DNA of 18,015 nucleotides. It comes from Treponema sp. (GTDB lineage Bacteria; Spirochaetota; Spirochaetia; Treponematales; Breznakiellaceae). Location of the stretch: assembly GCA_031259515.1 (NCBI GenBank), contig JAIRLK010000266.1:1-18015 (forward strand), given 5' to 3'. Shown in pieces: positions 6,386 to 13,596 of the stretch. Made by a program: the position numbers and the translations under genes. Under the pieces are notes generated by a model. That model was not told where the DNA came from. It was given only the letters and a program-made list of their open reading frames with translations, and made no database searches. The first letter of the stretch is position 1; every line of letters begins with the position of its first letter.

Positions 6386-7165
6386 ATGAAGTATACGGTG
6401 CTTTCCCTTTTCCCGGAAATTACCGACGCCTATTTTGCCGCTTCCATCATGGCAAAAGCAATAAGCCGGGGCATCGTTGAGTACCGGACAGTGAATATAC
6501 GGGATTTTGCCCAGAACAGGCATCACTCCTGCGATGATGCTCCCTATGGCGGGGGCGCCGGTATGCTGATGCTTCCGGAACCCCTGGGCCTGGCCCTGGA
6601 GTCTGTGGGGGTCAAACCCCGTCCGGTTACCGGGGAGGCCGCCGGCAGACGGGTAATCTACCTCTCCCCTTCGGGGAGGCCCTTTACCCAGGCCCTTGCC
6701 CGGAAATTGGCCGATGAAGCGGAACTGGTCCTTATCTGCGGTCGTTACGAGGGGATAGACCAGCGCATCATCGACCTTTACGTGGACGATGAGATTTCCG
6801 TGGGAGATTACGTGCTTTCCTCCGGAGAAGTGGCCGCCCTGTCGCTGATAGACGCGACCTACCGGCTCCTGAACGAGGTGATTACCCCGGAATCTCTGGA
6901 GGAAGAGAGCTTCTCCGGGAATTTGCTGGAATATCCCCAGTATACACGCCCGGAGGTTTATGCTACATTGAGGGTTCCGGAAGTTCTGCTTTCCGGGCAT
7001 CATGAGAACATTCGCCGGTGGCGGCGCAGAAAACAGGTGGAAAAAACCCTGGCCGTACGACCGGATTTAATAGACCGGGGAGTAACCCTGGGACTGTTCG
7101 ACCGGGAAACCGGCCGGTTCATAGAGGAACTGAGGTGGAAAGATGAACGAGATAAGGGCGATTGA
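6386..7165 (+). CDS. trmD: tRNA (guanine-N1)-methyltransferase
   Basis: A 259-residue TrmD, which methylates G37 of tRNAs using S-adenosylmethionine and so prevents +1 frameshifting. It has the SPOUT deep-knot signature LICGRYEGIDQR around residues 116-127, SVGDYVLSSGE after it, the N-terminal LSLFPE motif and PYGGGAGML at 53-61. Length and motifs are complete. It begins on the base after the rimM stop and its last 23 bases overlap rplS. Its by-product S-adenosylhomocysteine is the substrate of MtnN, encoded later in the same cluster. Confidence 0.97.
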   Translation: MKYTVLSLFPEITDAYFAASIMAKAISRGIVEYRTVNIRDFAQNRHHSCDDAPYGGGAGMLMLPEPLGLALESVGVKPRPVTGEAAGRRVIYLSPSGRPFTQALARKLADEAELVLICGRYEGIDQRIIDLYVDDEISVGDYVLSSGEVAALSLIDATYRLLNEVITPESLEEESFSGNLLEYPQYTRPEVYATLRVPEVLLSGHHENIRRWRRRKQVEKTLAVRPDLIDRGVTLGLFDRETGRFIEELRWKDERDKGD

Positions 7166-7526
7166 AAACTCCCAAATGAAAAACGACGTGGGTAACTTTA
7201 ACGTCGGAGATACCGTAAAGGTTCATTTTAAAATCGTCGAGGGTAAGAATGAACGGATCCAGGTCTACGAAGGCTTGGTTATCGCCATTAAAAACGCCCG
7301 GCTGGGAAAGACCTTCACGGTCAGAAAGAATTCCTACGGCGTTGGGGTTGAGCGGGTGTTCCCCCTCCACTCCCCCCGTATCGCCAAGGTAGAACTTGCC
7401 CGCCCAGGTAAGGTCCGCCGGGCTAAACTCTACTACATTCGGGATAAGATCGGAAAGGCCGCTAAGATCAAGGAACGTATCAGCAAGAAAAAACCTGCGG
7501 CAAAGACCGCTTTGGCTCAGGTATAA
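7143..7526 (+). CDS. rplS: 50S ribosomal protein L19
   Basis: A 127-residue L19, located at the 30S-50S interface. Family sequence is clear in FNVGDTVKVHFKIVEG, RIQVYEGLVIA and the RRAKLYYIRDKIGKAAKIKE region, followed by a short lysine- and alanine-rich tail. The start at 7143 lies inside trmD (23-base overlap) but gives the usual MNEIRAIE opening, with GAGGTGG a few bases upstream. This overlap suggests translational coupling. Confidence 0.97.
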   Translation: MNEIRAIENSQMKNDVGNFNVGDTVKVHFKIVEGKNERIQVYEGLVIAIKNARLGKTFTVRKNSYGVGVERVFPLHSPRIAKVELARPGKVRRAKLYYIRDKIGKAAKIKERISKKKPAAKTALAQV

Positions 7527-7531
7527 AGCGC

Positions 7532-8548
7532 TTGCCCTTGGGGATGGGACCTATTACGCCTGTTCCTCCTGTCAAGACATCCGGTCTAACCGGTGTTGTA
7601 TCTTTTAGCAAGGCATTGCCGCCTTCCGAGGGTTCCAATTCCTCCATTAAGACGGCTTTTTTCTCAGGGATTTCTGTACCAGGTACCGAAGTTTCGGTGT
7701 CCGGTACGTCCCAGACGTATTCCCCGCCGCAAACCAGGACAGAGGATTTGGCCCAACTGATCCGCTCCCTGAACCTTCCCTTAGATACTCTTTCCACTGC
7801 TCTTGTTACCTTTGCACGTTATTTTTCCCTGACTCTGGACCCGGTCCTGCTCACGAAGCTGAGGCGGGAGGTTCTGTCCCTCAAAACGTCCCGGGAATCC
7901 GCCGCCCTTGCCGCCGCAGCCGCCGCTGGTAAGGGAGCGGTCCTTACCCCGGAAGCCCTGGAGAGGTATGCGGCGGCCATAGATCCCGACGCCCGCCGGG
8001 ATCAAAAGGGCGGACAGGGACAGGAGGAGCCGGGCGGGGACGGCTTTGATCGAAGGGGCCGTCCGTCTAAAGATTCCGAAGATGAATCCGGCGTGGTTTC
8101 CCTATCCGGGAAATTAGACACGGAAGCGCTCAAAGAAATTCAGAATAGCATAGACAGGAAAGATCCGTTATTGAGTCTATTGAATAGTATACCCGGCAAA
8201 GACGGGGAACGCTGGATGGTTTACCCCCTTCAGGTTTCGGCGGGGGGGAAGCGGTTCAGGGTTTCGATACGGATAAGGAGCGGGATCGGGCGGGAAGATG
8301 CCCGGCTTGCGGTGGATGTTGCCGGGGAAGATCGGCGCTGGCTGTTTGTGGTGAACCGCTCGCAAGGGGACGCGGAAACGCGGGTTTCCCTGTGGCCGCC
8401 GCCAGAACCTAAGGAACGGGAAGTTCTGGAACGGGAAATCCGGGAGGTTTTAGGACCCCTTGGCGGACGGGTGATTCTGCGGGACGGCGAATCATTCCTG
8501 GCGGAATGGAAAGACAAAGCCTTGTCTTCTATAGATGAGGAGGTATAA
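7532..8548 (+). CDS. FliK-like protein (tentative)
   Basis: A 338-residue protein that I do not recognise by motif. It starts at TTG 7532 or, in the same frame, ATG 7544. The N-terminal 70 residues are rich in Ser, Pro, Thr and Gly. Residues of about 70-150 look helical with an alanine tract, followed by a charged linker. The last 100 residues alternate in the way of strands and include YPLQVSAGGKRFRVSIRIR and a segment resembling the Flg_hook domain of hook-length control proteins. It overlaps the next gene, flhX, by 14 bases; FliK and FlhB C-terminal domains work together in the export switch, which supports the tentative name. That it is a real gene is fairly certain; FliK function is inference. 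Confidence 0.6.
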   Translation: MPLGMGPITPVPPVKTSGLTGVVSFSKALPPSEGSNSSIKTAFFSGISVPGTEVSVSGTSQTYSPPQTRTEDLAQLIRSLNLPLDTLSTALVTFARYFSLTLDPVLLTKLRREVLSLKTSRESAALAAAAAAGKGAVLTPEALERYAAAIDPDARRDQKGGQGQEEPGGDGFDRRGRPSKDSEDESGVVSLSGKLDTEALKEIQNSIDRKDPLLSLLNSIPGKDGERWMVYPLQVSAGGKRFRVSIRIRSGIGREDARLAVDVAGEDRRWLFVVNRSQGDAETRVSLWPPPEPKEREVLEREIREVLGPLGGRVILRDGESFLAEWKDKALSSIDEEV

Positions 8549-8813
8549 AATAGAAAAACAACGGAAAATAGCATCGGCTATCGGGTATGATCCGGAAGAA
8601 GGGATCCCCCGGATTGTTGCTTCCGGTCAGGGTTGGGAGGCGGAGCGGATCATCGCGCTGGCGCGGGAGGCGGGGGTTGCCGTCGTAGAGGACCCCGGGC
8701 TTGCGGCGGCGCTGACGGCCGGTCATAAGGCGGGAGACTATGTGCCCCAGTGGTGCTGGGAAGCGGTGGCAAAAATACTGGCGTTTGTATTCACAAAGGA
8801 AGATCTTGGATGA
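8535..8813 (+). CDS. flhX: FlhX: FlhB C-terminal-domain homologue
   Basis: A protein of up to 92 residues that matches only the cytoplasmic C-terminal domain of the flagellar export switch protein FlhB. It reads GYDPEEGIPRIVASGQG, then a helix, VAVVEDPGLAAAL, and a final AVAKILAFVF. The NPTH autocleavage motif is absent; the sequence begins just after where it would be, as if it were the cleaved fragment. Stand-alone FlhX proteins can partly replace the FlhB C-domain in other bacteria. The ATG at 8535 overlaps the preceding gene and has no ribosome binding site, whereas a perfect AGGAGG (8538-8543) stands 6 bases before an in-frame ATA at 8550. The true start is therefore open. Its stop overlaps the next ATG (ATGA). 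Confidence 0.88.
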   Translation: MRRYKIEKQRKIASAIGYDPEEGIPRIVASGQGWEAERIIALAREAGVAVVEDPGLAAALTAGHKAGDYVPQWCWEAVAKILAFVFTKEDLG

Positions 8814-10036
8814 AGGTCCCGGTTAGCACCCTGCGGGCGGGTCTTGTATTTTCAAAACCTGTCTACATTGATGATGATAATTTTCTTGTACCCGCGGGGA
8901 TTGAAATACGGGAAAAGGACATTGAACAGCTCCGTTCTTGGCATATAGAAACGGTTGAAACCGATGGGGCCATCATGAGCATGTCTCCGGGAGTGGTCCC
9001 CGAGTCCGGTGAAGCGGTTGCGGAACAGGATGTGGGGCAGGCGGATGGCGGGGGTTCCGCTGAACAGGATGCGGCGGAACAGGCGGAAGAAGCGGCGCTG
9101 ATGGGCAGGATACTTCCCGAAGATCAGAAGATCGACCTGATTTTCTGGAATTATCTGGATATCATCAAAGAGATCGATGAGTTTTTTGCCTGTATAGCTT
9201 CCGGCGCGATTCCGGATGCCCGGGTTGTTACCATCCTAACGGAAGATTTGATCCAGACTATCAGGGAGAACCGGATCACCACCGTAGGATTTATTCTGGG
9301 GAGCGAAACGCCGAACCGTGGGCTGGCCAAAAATTCTATAAACACCGCCATACTTTCGGCCCTGATAGCGGAGGAGTTCGGGTATTCTGAACAGAATCTG
9401 CGGCAGCTTATTACCGGCGCTTTGCTGCATGATGTGGGGATGCTACGGCTGCCGTGGGAGATCCTGGATAAGCGCGGACAGTTTTCTCCCGAGGAAACCT
9501 GGCAGATGCAGGCTCATCCCTTCTATTCCTACGATGTCGTCTATAAGGAACTCGAATTTCCCGAAGATGTGGGGTGTATTGTCATACAGCACCATGAATA
9601 CTGGAATGGGGAGGGGTATCCCCGCCATTTTCGGCGGCAGGATATCGCTATGGGTGCGCGTATCGTATCGGCGGCGGATGCCTTTGAAGCCATGGTGAGC
9701 GAAAAAACCTACCGGAATTCCATGATAGGGTACCAGGCCATGAAGAACATCCTTTCCGACAATTCCCGCCGGTTTGATCCGGATGTACTCAAGACTTTTG
9801 TCAGAATCATGGGGATTTATCCCATAGGGTCGGTCATACGGCTGAATACCGGCGCTGTGGCGCGGGTTACCGATGTCAGGAAGGAAGCTCCCCTGCGGCC
9901 TAAGATACGGATCCTCATTGATGAAAGAGGCACGGCGATTCAGTCTCAGGAAGGGAACGTCATCGACCTTCTCAGGGAGAAGAACCTTTTCATCACCAGG
10001 GCGCTCAATCACCGGCATTACGCGAAACGGGCATGA
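8810..10036 (+). CDS. HD-GYP cyclic-di-GMP phosphodiesterase
   Basis: A 408-residue soluble protein with an N-terminal DUF3391-like part (residues 1-50, the pattern VSTLRAGLVFSKPVYIDDDNF shortened here to its core), an acidic Gln/Ala/Glu-rich linker around 65-100 and an HD-GYP domain from about 170 to 350. The HD dyad is H207-D208 in LLHDVG, HH is at 261-262 and the GYP motif at 269-271 in GEGYP, so the metal and substrate residues are intact. Such enzymes open cyclic-di-GMP to pGpG or GMP. The start at 8810 overlaps the flhX stop by 4 bases and gives the family N-terminus; an earlier ATG at 8750 is inside flhX. A GGDEF gene lies 1 kb downstream in the same cluster. Confidence 0.93.
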   Translation: MKVPVSTLRAGLVFSKPVYIDDDNFLVPAGIEIREKDIEQLRSWHIETVETDGAIMSMSPGVVPESGEAVAEQDVGQADGGGSAEQDAAEQAEEAALMGRILPEDQKIDLIFWNYLDIIKEIDEFFACIASGAIPDARVVTILTEDLIQTIRENRITTVGFILGSETPNRGLAKNSINTAILSALIAEEFGYSEQNLRQLITGALLHDVGMLRLPWEILDKRGQFSPEETWQMQAHPFYSYDVVYKELEFPEDVGCIVIQHHEYWNGEGYPRHFRRQDIAMGARIVSAADAFEAMVSEKTYRNSMIGYQAMKNILSDNSRRFDPDVLKTFVRIMGIYPIGSVIRLNTGAVARVTDVRKEAPLRPKIRILIDERGTAIQSQEGNVIDLLREKNLFITRALNHRHYAKRA

Positions 10037-10377
10037 ACAAGGGACGGGAAGGCGAGAACAGGGCCGCAGCCGAAGTGGAAGCGGCGGGGATGCGAATCAT
10101 CGCTCGGAATGTCCGTTCTCCAGCGGGGGAGGTCGATCTTATCGCGGAGGACGGAGATACGCTGGTATTCATCGAAGTAAAAGCCTGGTCTGTATATGGG
10201 ATCGAAAACCTGTCCTATGGGATAGATGGGAAAAAGCAACGGAGGATCATAGAAACCGCTAAGTATTTTCTTTCGGTTCATCGAGAATATAGTAGTATGG
10301 CTGTTCGTTTTGATGTCATTTTTATCGGGCCCGAAAAAGTAATCCGCCTTGAATCGGCGTTTACGGAGTGCGTATGA
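10033..10377 (+). CDS. YraN-family (UPF0102) nuclease-like protein
   Basis: A 114-residue UPF0102 protein with a restriction-endonuclease-like fold. The signature GEVDLIAEDGDTLVFIEVK holds the acidic D and ExK residues expected of the fold, and the N-terminal GREGENRAAAEVEAAG matches the family. Its role is not settled; proposals involve DNA recombination or repair. It overlaps the HD-GYP stop by 4 bases and its own stop overlaps the next ATG by 4, so it is translated as part of the chain. Length is typical (about 115-120). Confidence 0.92.
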   Translation: MNKGREGENRAAAEVEAAGMRIIARNVRSPAGEVDLIAEDGDTLVFIEVKAWSVYGIENLSYGIDGKKQRRIIETAKYFLSVHREYSSMAVRFDVIFIGPEKVIRLESAFTECV

Positions 10378-10562
10378 TCGGAATTGAACAAGAGGACCGG
10401 ATGTCTCATTCCGGAATTGAACTTCTCCGTAAAAAGCTCGATAATGAAGCGTATCTCAGCGAAGCTATTCAGAGAATTGCCCTGGTTCTATGCAATGAGT
10501 TTTTGGGTATTTCTCAAGAAGGAGGTTTGATTCATGGGCGGCAGTGGAAAAGGCGGAAATAA
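10374..10562 (+). CDS. Small ORF of unknown function
   Basis: A 62-codon ORF starting in an ATGA overlap with yraN. A second in-frame ATG at 10401 is preceded by AGAGGA and may be the actual start (53 residues). The middle part, ELLRKKLDNEAYLSEAIQRI, looks like an amphipathic helix and is followed by a hydrophobic ALVLCNEFLGI stretch; the tail is basic. The last 29 bases overlap the next gene, and the ribosome binding site of that gene (AAGGAGG) is inside it. I do not recognise the family. The tight coupling argues that it is translated, but the coding evidence is modest. Confidence 0.45.
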   Translation: MIGIEQEDRMSHSGIELLRKKLDNEAYLSEAIQRIALVLCNEFLGISQEGGLIHGRQWKRRK

Positions 10563-11028
10563 CCAGCGAAAACCTTTCAAGCGCCGGGATAAAGGCGGCG
10601 ATGGCTGGCAGAATAATCAGCAGAATCAGGGTAAGAAAAAAGGAGGGGACGCTTATCATGCTGAGAAAAAACGGGGAGCCTTTGACCGGCCCAAATGGGC
10701 TGCGGTAAAATTGCCGGTAGACCCGCTTCCTATGCCGGATTGTTCTATTTGCGGGAAGCCTATCAAGGATATCGCTTCCGCAGTAACGGATAGGATTACC
10801 GGGAGTCCGGCGCATTTTGACTGCATTGTTTCACAAATCGCGGAAAATGAAAAAATCGAAAAAGGGGATACGGTTACCTATATAGGAGGAGGCCGGTTCG
10901 GAGTTGTTTATTTCGCTAATCCTCATGATATCCGAAACTTCAAAGTAAAAAAAATCATTGAGTGGGAAGATAAGGGGAATCGGGCTGAATGGAGGCAGAC
11001 TGTGGCGGATCATTTTTCCTTGACGTAA
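10534..11028 (+). CDS. Uncharacterised protein with CxxC/HxxC zinc-site motif
   Basis: A 164-residue protein of unknown function with AAGGAGG 8 bases before the ATG. Residues 1-45 are low in complexity and rich in Gly, Asn, Gln, Lys and Arg, typical of disordered nucleic-acid-binding tails. A compact domain follows with C-x2-C in DCSICGKPI (about 70-73) and H-x2-C in HFDC (about 94-97), a probable zinc site. The rest is a strand-rich segment, KGDTVTYIGGGRFGVVYF, and a charged end. RNA binding is a guess from the tail and from the neighbouring translation genes. The GGDEF gene starts one base after its stop. Confidence 0.8.
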   Translation: MGGSGKGGNNQRKPFKRRDKGGDGWQNNQQNQGKKKGGDAYHAEKKRGAFDRPKWAAVKLPVDPLPMPDCSICGKPIKDIASAVTDRITGSPAHFDCIVSQIAENEKIEKGDTVTYIGGGRFGVVYFANPHDIRNFKVKKIIEWEDKGNRAEWRQTVADHFSLT

Positions 11029-11029
11029 T

Positions 11030-12232
11030 ATGACAGATAATAAAGAAGATTTTTTATCGAATCCGGCTATAATCGCAAACTATTCTCTCCTTCAGAGTAT
11101 AGGGATATTCACCTATATTAATGAGCTGAATCAGGAGATTCGTCATTTTAAGGATCTGCTTTCCGGGGCTTCGGAAATTTTCAGCAAGACCTCCATCGAC
11201 GACATCATGAATACCACGGTTTGGCAGATTTCAGATCGGTTCCTCCCCTCCTTCATCGTTTTCTTGTGGAAGCCCTATCAGGATAAGATCGATGTAACTA
11301 TCAAGGCGTATAAAAACTATAAACTGGTAGACCTGCCTGTTGGTATTGATTCCATCAGCCGGTTGGAGCCGTTTTTTCAAAAAAACCGGCAGCCCATCAA
11401 TTACAAGTTTCTGAGGCAGCATATTGCAGATGACCGTGAGGAGACTAAGCCCTTTAAATCCTTGGATGCGCTGTCTCCGGAGCTGGTGATTCCCATCATG
11501 GGGCCTTCCGGCAGGCTCTACGGCATTATCCTGGTGGGGGACAAGATGCTGGGGAACGCCTATACTCAGATGGAACTGGATTTTCTGAATCAGATTATGT
11601 CCTTTGTTTCCCAGTCTATTCAGAACCACCTCCACTATGAACGTTCCGTCCGGGATGTAAAAACCGGCCTTTTTAATCATGGGTTTTTTATCACCCGGTT
11701 AAATGAGGAAATCGCCCATACGAACCGCCATGAACAGGAATCGTCCCTGATTGCCATTGACGTGGACCAATTCAAGTCCTTTAACGATAATTACGGGCAT
11801 CTGGCCGGGGATAAGGTTCTTGAGTGTATCGCTCAGGTTATCAAGCAGAGCGTCCGCATTGAGGATGTGCCTTCCCGCTTTGGGGGCGAGGAATTCACCA
11901 TCCTCCTCCCGAACACGGACCAGAATACCGCTCTTATCGTGGCGGAACGGGTACGGAACGCCATCGCCGCCATTACAGTCCCCTGGACCCAGCCGTTGCC
12001 CCAGGTAACCATCAGTCTGGGGATATTCACCTTCAACAAACACACGAAACTTTCGGCGGACGAGGTTCTCCGCCGGGCGGACGAGGCGTTGTATCAGTCC
12101 AAAACAAACGGCAGGAACCGGACCACCGTATTCTGTCTTCGGGGTTTGTTCTATAAGGCTCGGCAGATTGAAAGAAGAGCCGTTGCCAAAACAACAGAGA
12201 ATTTGCCGGCGGATATGAACGCGGGGGACTGA
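11030..12232 (+). CDS. GAF-GGDEF diguanylate cyclase
   Basis: A 400-residue protein expected to make cyclic-di-GMP from two GTP. Residues of about 45-200 resemble a GAF sensor (the LVIPIMGPSGRLYGIILVG core is typical). The GGDEF domain runs from about 210 to 365. The active-site motif is GGEEF at 285-289, a fully active variant in many cyclases, and the inhibitory I-site RxxD is present as R276-I-E-D279, five residues before it. There are no membrane segments. A basic tail of about 30 residues follows. The gene starts one base after the previous stop, without a clear ribosome binding site, so coupling is likely. Together with the HD-GYP gene the operon holds both halves of cyclic-di-GMP turnover. 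Confidence 0.94.
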   Translation: MTDNKEDFLSNPAIIANYSLLQSIGIFTYINELNQEIRHFKDLLSGASEIFSKTSIDDIMNTTVWQISDRFLPSFIVFLWKPYQDKIDVTIKAYKNYKLVDLPVGIDSISRLEPFFQKNRQPINYKFLRQHIADDREETKPFKSLDALSPELVIPIMGPSGRLYGIILVGDKMLGNAYTQMELDFLNQIMSFVSQSIQNHLHYERSVRDVKTGLFNHGFFITRLNEEIAHTNRHEQESSLIAIDVDQFKSFNDNYGHLAGDKVLECIAQVIKQSVRIEDVPSRFGGEEFTILLPNTDQNTALIVAERVRNAIAAITVPWTQPLPQVTISLGIFTFNKHTKLSADEVLRRADEALYQSKTNGRNRTTVFCLRGLFYKARQIERRAVAKTTENLPADMNAGD

Positions 12233-12236
12233 TAAT

Positions 12237-12953
12237 ATGATCGGTATAATCGGAGCCATGGAGGATGAGGTTGTCATGCTCCGCAAGGCTATGACGGAAG
12301 CGAAGGCCCCCCCCGCAGAGCCGGAGGGCTTTGAGTTTATCCAGGGCAACCTGGAAGGGAAGCCCGTAGTCCTGTTGCGTTGCGGTATAGGCAAGGTCAA
12401 CGCCGCAGTGGGTTGCGCCCTGCTCATAGAACGGTACAAGCCGGAGGCGGTGATCAACACCGGTTCCGCCGGGGGTATAGACGGCGCCCTGAACTTTGGG
12501 GACGCTATCATTTCCGACGGGCTGGTCTACCATGACGCGGACGTTACCAGTTCGGGTTACGCGCCGGGACAGATTCCCGGTATGCCGGGAATCTTTACGG
12601 TTCCGGATGACCTTATATGCCGGGCGGAGCGGGCGGTAGATGAGCTGGTGCGGGAAGGGCGTCTTCCCGAAATCTTTCATCATGTCAGGGGGCTTATTGG
12701 TTCCGCCGATGTGTTCATGGACACCGCTGAAAAAATAGAGCGGGTCCGCCGGGTTTTTCCCCGTATCCGGGCGGTGGAGATGGAGGGGGCCGCCGTTGCC
12801 CATACGTGTTTCCTTTTCTCCGTTCCCGTCCTGATCATCCGGGCCGTGTCCGATAGAGCCGGAGCGGAGTCCCCCATGAGGTTCAACGAATTCCTCCCCT
12901 TGGCTTCCAAACATTCGGGAGAAATAGTCCGCCGTATCCTGCGTAATTGGTAA
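12237..12953 (+). CDS. mtnN: 5'-methylthioadenosine/S-adenosylhomocysteine nucleosidase
   Basis: A 238-residue MtnN (Pfs), which splits adenine from S-adenosylhomocysteine and methylthioadenosine. Family features are MIGIIGAMEDEV at the start, NTGSAGGI, the nucleoside-binding AVEMEGAAVAH and the catalytic aspartate in RAVSDRAG. Length is typical. It begins 4 bases after the GGDEF gene. Its product S-ribosylhomocysteine is the substrate of LuxS, encoded 49 bases downstream, so the two make a complete pathway for homocysteine recovery and AI-2 precursor formation. Confidence 0.96.
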   Translation: MIGIIGAMEDEVVMLRKAMTEAKAPPAEPEGFEFIQGNLEGKPVVLLRCGIGKVNAAVGCALLIERYKPEAVINTGSAGGIDGALNFGDAIISDGLVYHDADVTSSGYAPGQIPGMPGIFTVPDDLICRAERAVDELVREGRLPEIFHHVRGLIGSADVFMDTAEKIERVRRVFPRIRAVEMEGAAVAHTCFLFSVPVLIIRAVSDRAGAESPMRFNEFLPLASKHSGEIVRRILRNW

Positions 12954-13002
12954 GGAACAGTTCCTAACAGCATACCCGTATAAAGAGAGATAGGAGCATC
13001 GC

Positions 13003-13479
13003 ATGAAGAAGATTGCCAGTTTTCAAATCGATCACCTCAGATTAAAACCGGGCCTTTATGTGTCTCGGAAAGACACGTTTGGGGAGACCATATTTACCAC
13101 CTTTGACCTCCGCTTAAAGATGCCGAACAAGGAGCCGGTCATCGACATGCCCGCCCTGCATACCATCGAACACCTGGGGGCGACCTTCCTCCGTTCCCAC
13201 ACGGGGTGGGCGGACCGGGTGGTCTACTTCGGGCCCATGGGATGCCGTACCGGCTGTTACCTGATCCTGGAGGGAGACCTCTCTTCCGAAGACGCCCTGC
13301 CCTTGGTCCGGGAGATGCTGGACTGGATAGCCGCTTTTGAGGGGCCTATCCCCGGAGCGGCCCCGGCGGAGTGCGGTAACTGGCAGGAACAGAATCTGGA
13401 TATGGCCCAATGGGAGGCAATCCGTTACGCCGCGGTATTGAAGAACCCGGCTTGGGAGAATCTGAACTACCCGGCGTGA
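13003..13479 (+). CDS. luxS: S-ribosylhomocysteine lyase (AI-2 synthesis)
   Basis: A 158-residue LuxS, which converts S-ribosylhomocysteine to homocysteine and DPD, the precursor of AI-2. The metal-binding HTIEH is at residues 53-57, the third ligand is C124 in AECGN, and the catalytic cysteine is C81 in GPMGCRTGC. The motifs are complete and length is normal. TAGGAG precedes the ATG at a usable distance. It follows mtnN with a 49-base gap that contains the palindrome GGAACAGTTCC just after the mtnN stop; it may be co-transcribed with mtnN or have its own promoter, which I cannot identify. Confidence 0.97.
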   Translation: MKKIASFQIDHLRLKPGLYVSRKDTFGETIFTTFDLRLKMPNKEPVIDMPALHTIEHLGATFLRSHTGWADRVVYFGPMGCRTGCYLILEGDLSSEDALPLVREMLDWIAAFEGPIPGAAPAECGNWQEQNLDMAQWEAIRYAAVLKNPAWENLNYPA

Positions 13480-13535
13480 CCGCGGTTATTGAGTTGTCCC
13501 TGATTTCCGCATAGTAACGCACGTAAATAAAGAAT

Positions 13536-13580
13536 CCCCGGAGCAAGCGCCGGGGTATTAAACCAAAAGGGCGCAGCCCT
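13536..13580 (+). terminator. Two hairpins between luxS and the glycerate kinase gene
   Basis: CCCCGG (13536-13541) pairs with CCGGGG (13550-13555), and AGGGC pairs with GCCCT (13568-13580). Neither is followed by a good T-run on the plus strand. They may be a weak luxS terminator or a folded leader of the next gene. Confidence 0.4.
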
Positions 13581-13596
13581 AAGAAAGAGGTTTTCT

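Noticed and set aside
5798..7003. 401-codon open frame on the minus strand
   Set aside because: It lies antisense to rimM and trmD, which have complete conserved motifs; its predicted protein is rich in Pro, Gly and Phe with no recognisable domain and it has no ribosome binding site.
10704..10716. GTAAAATTGC, similar to the MITE end
   Set aside because: Ten bases inside the coding sequence of the CxxC/HxxC protein, with no partner repeat; likely chance.
12033..13004. 323-codon open frame on the minus strand
   Set aside because: It is antisense to mtnN and the end of the GGDEF gene, both certain; long antisense frames are common in GC-rich genes.
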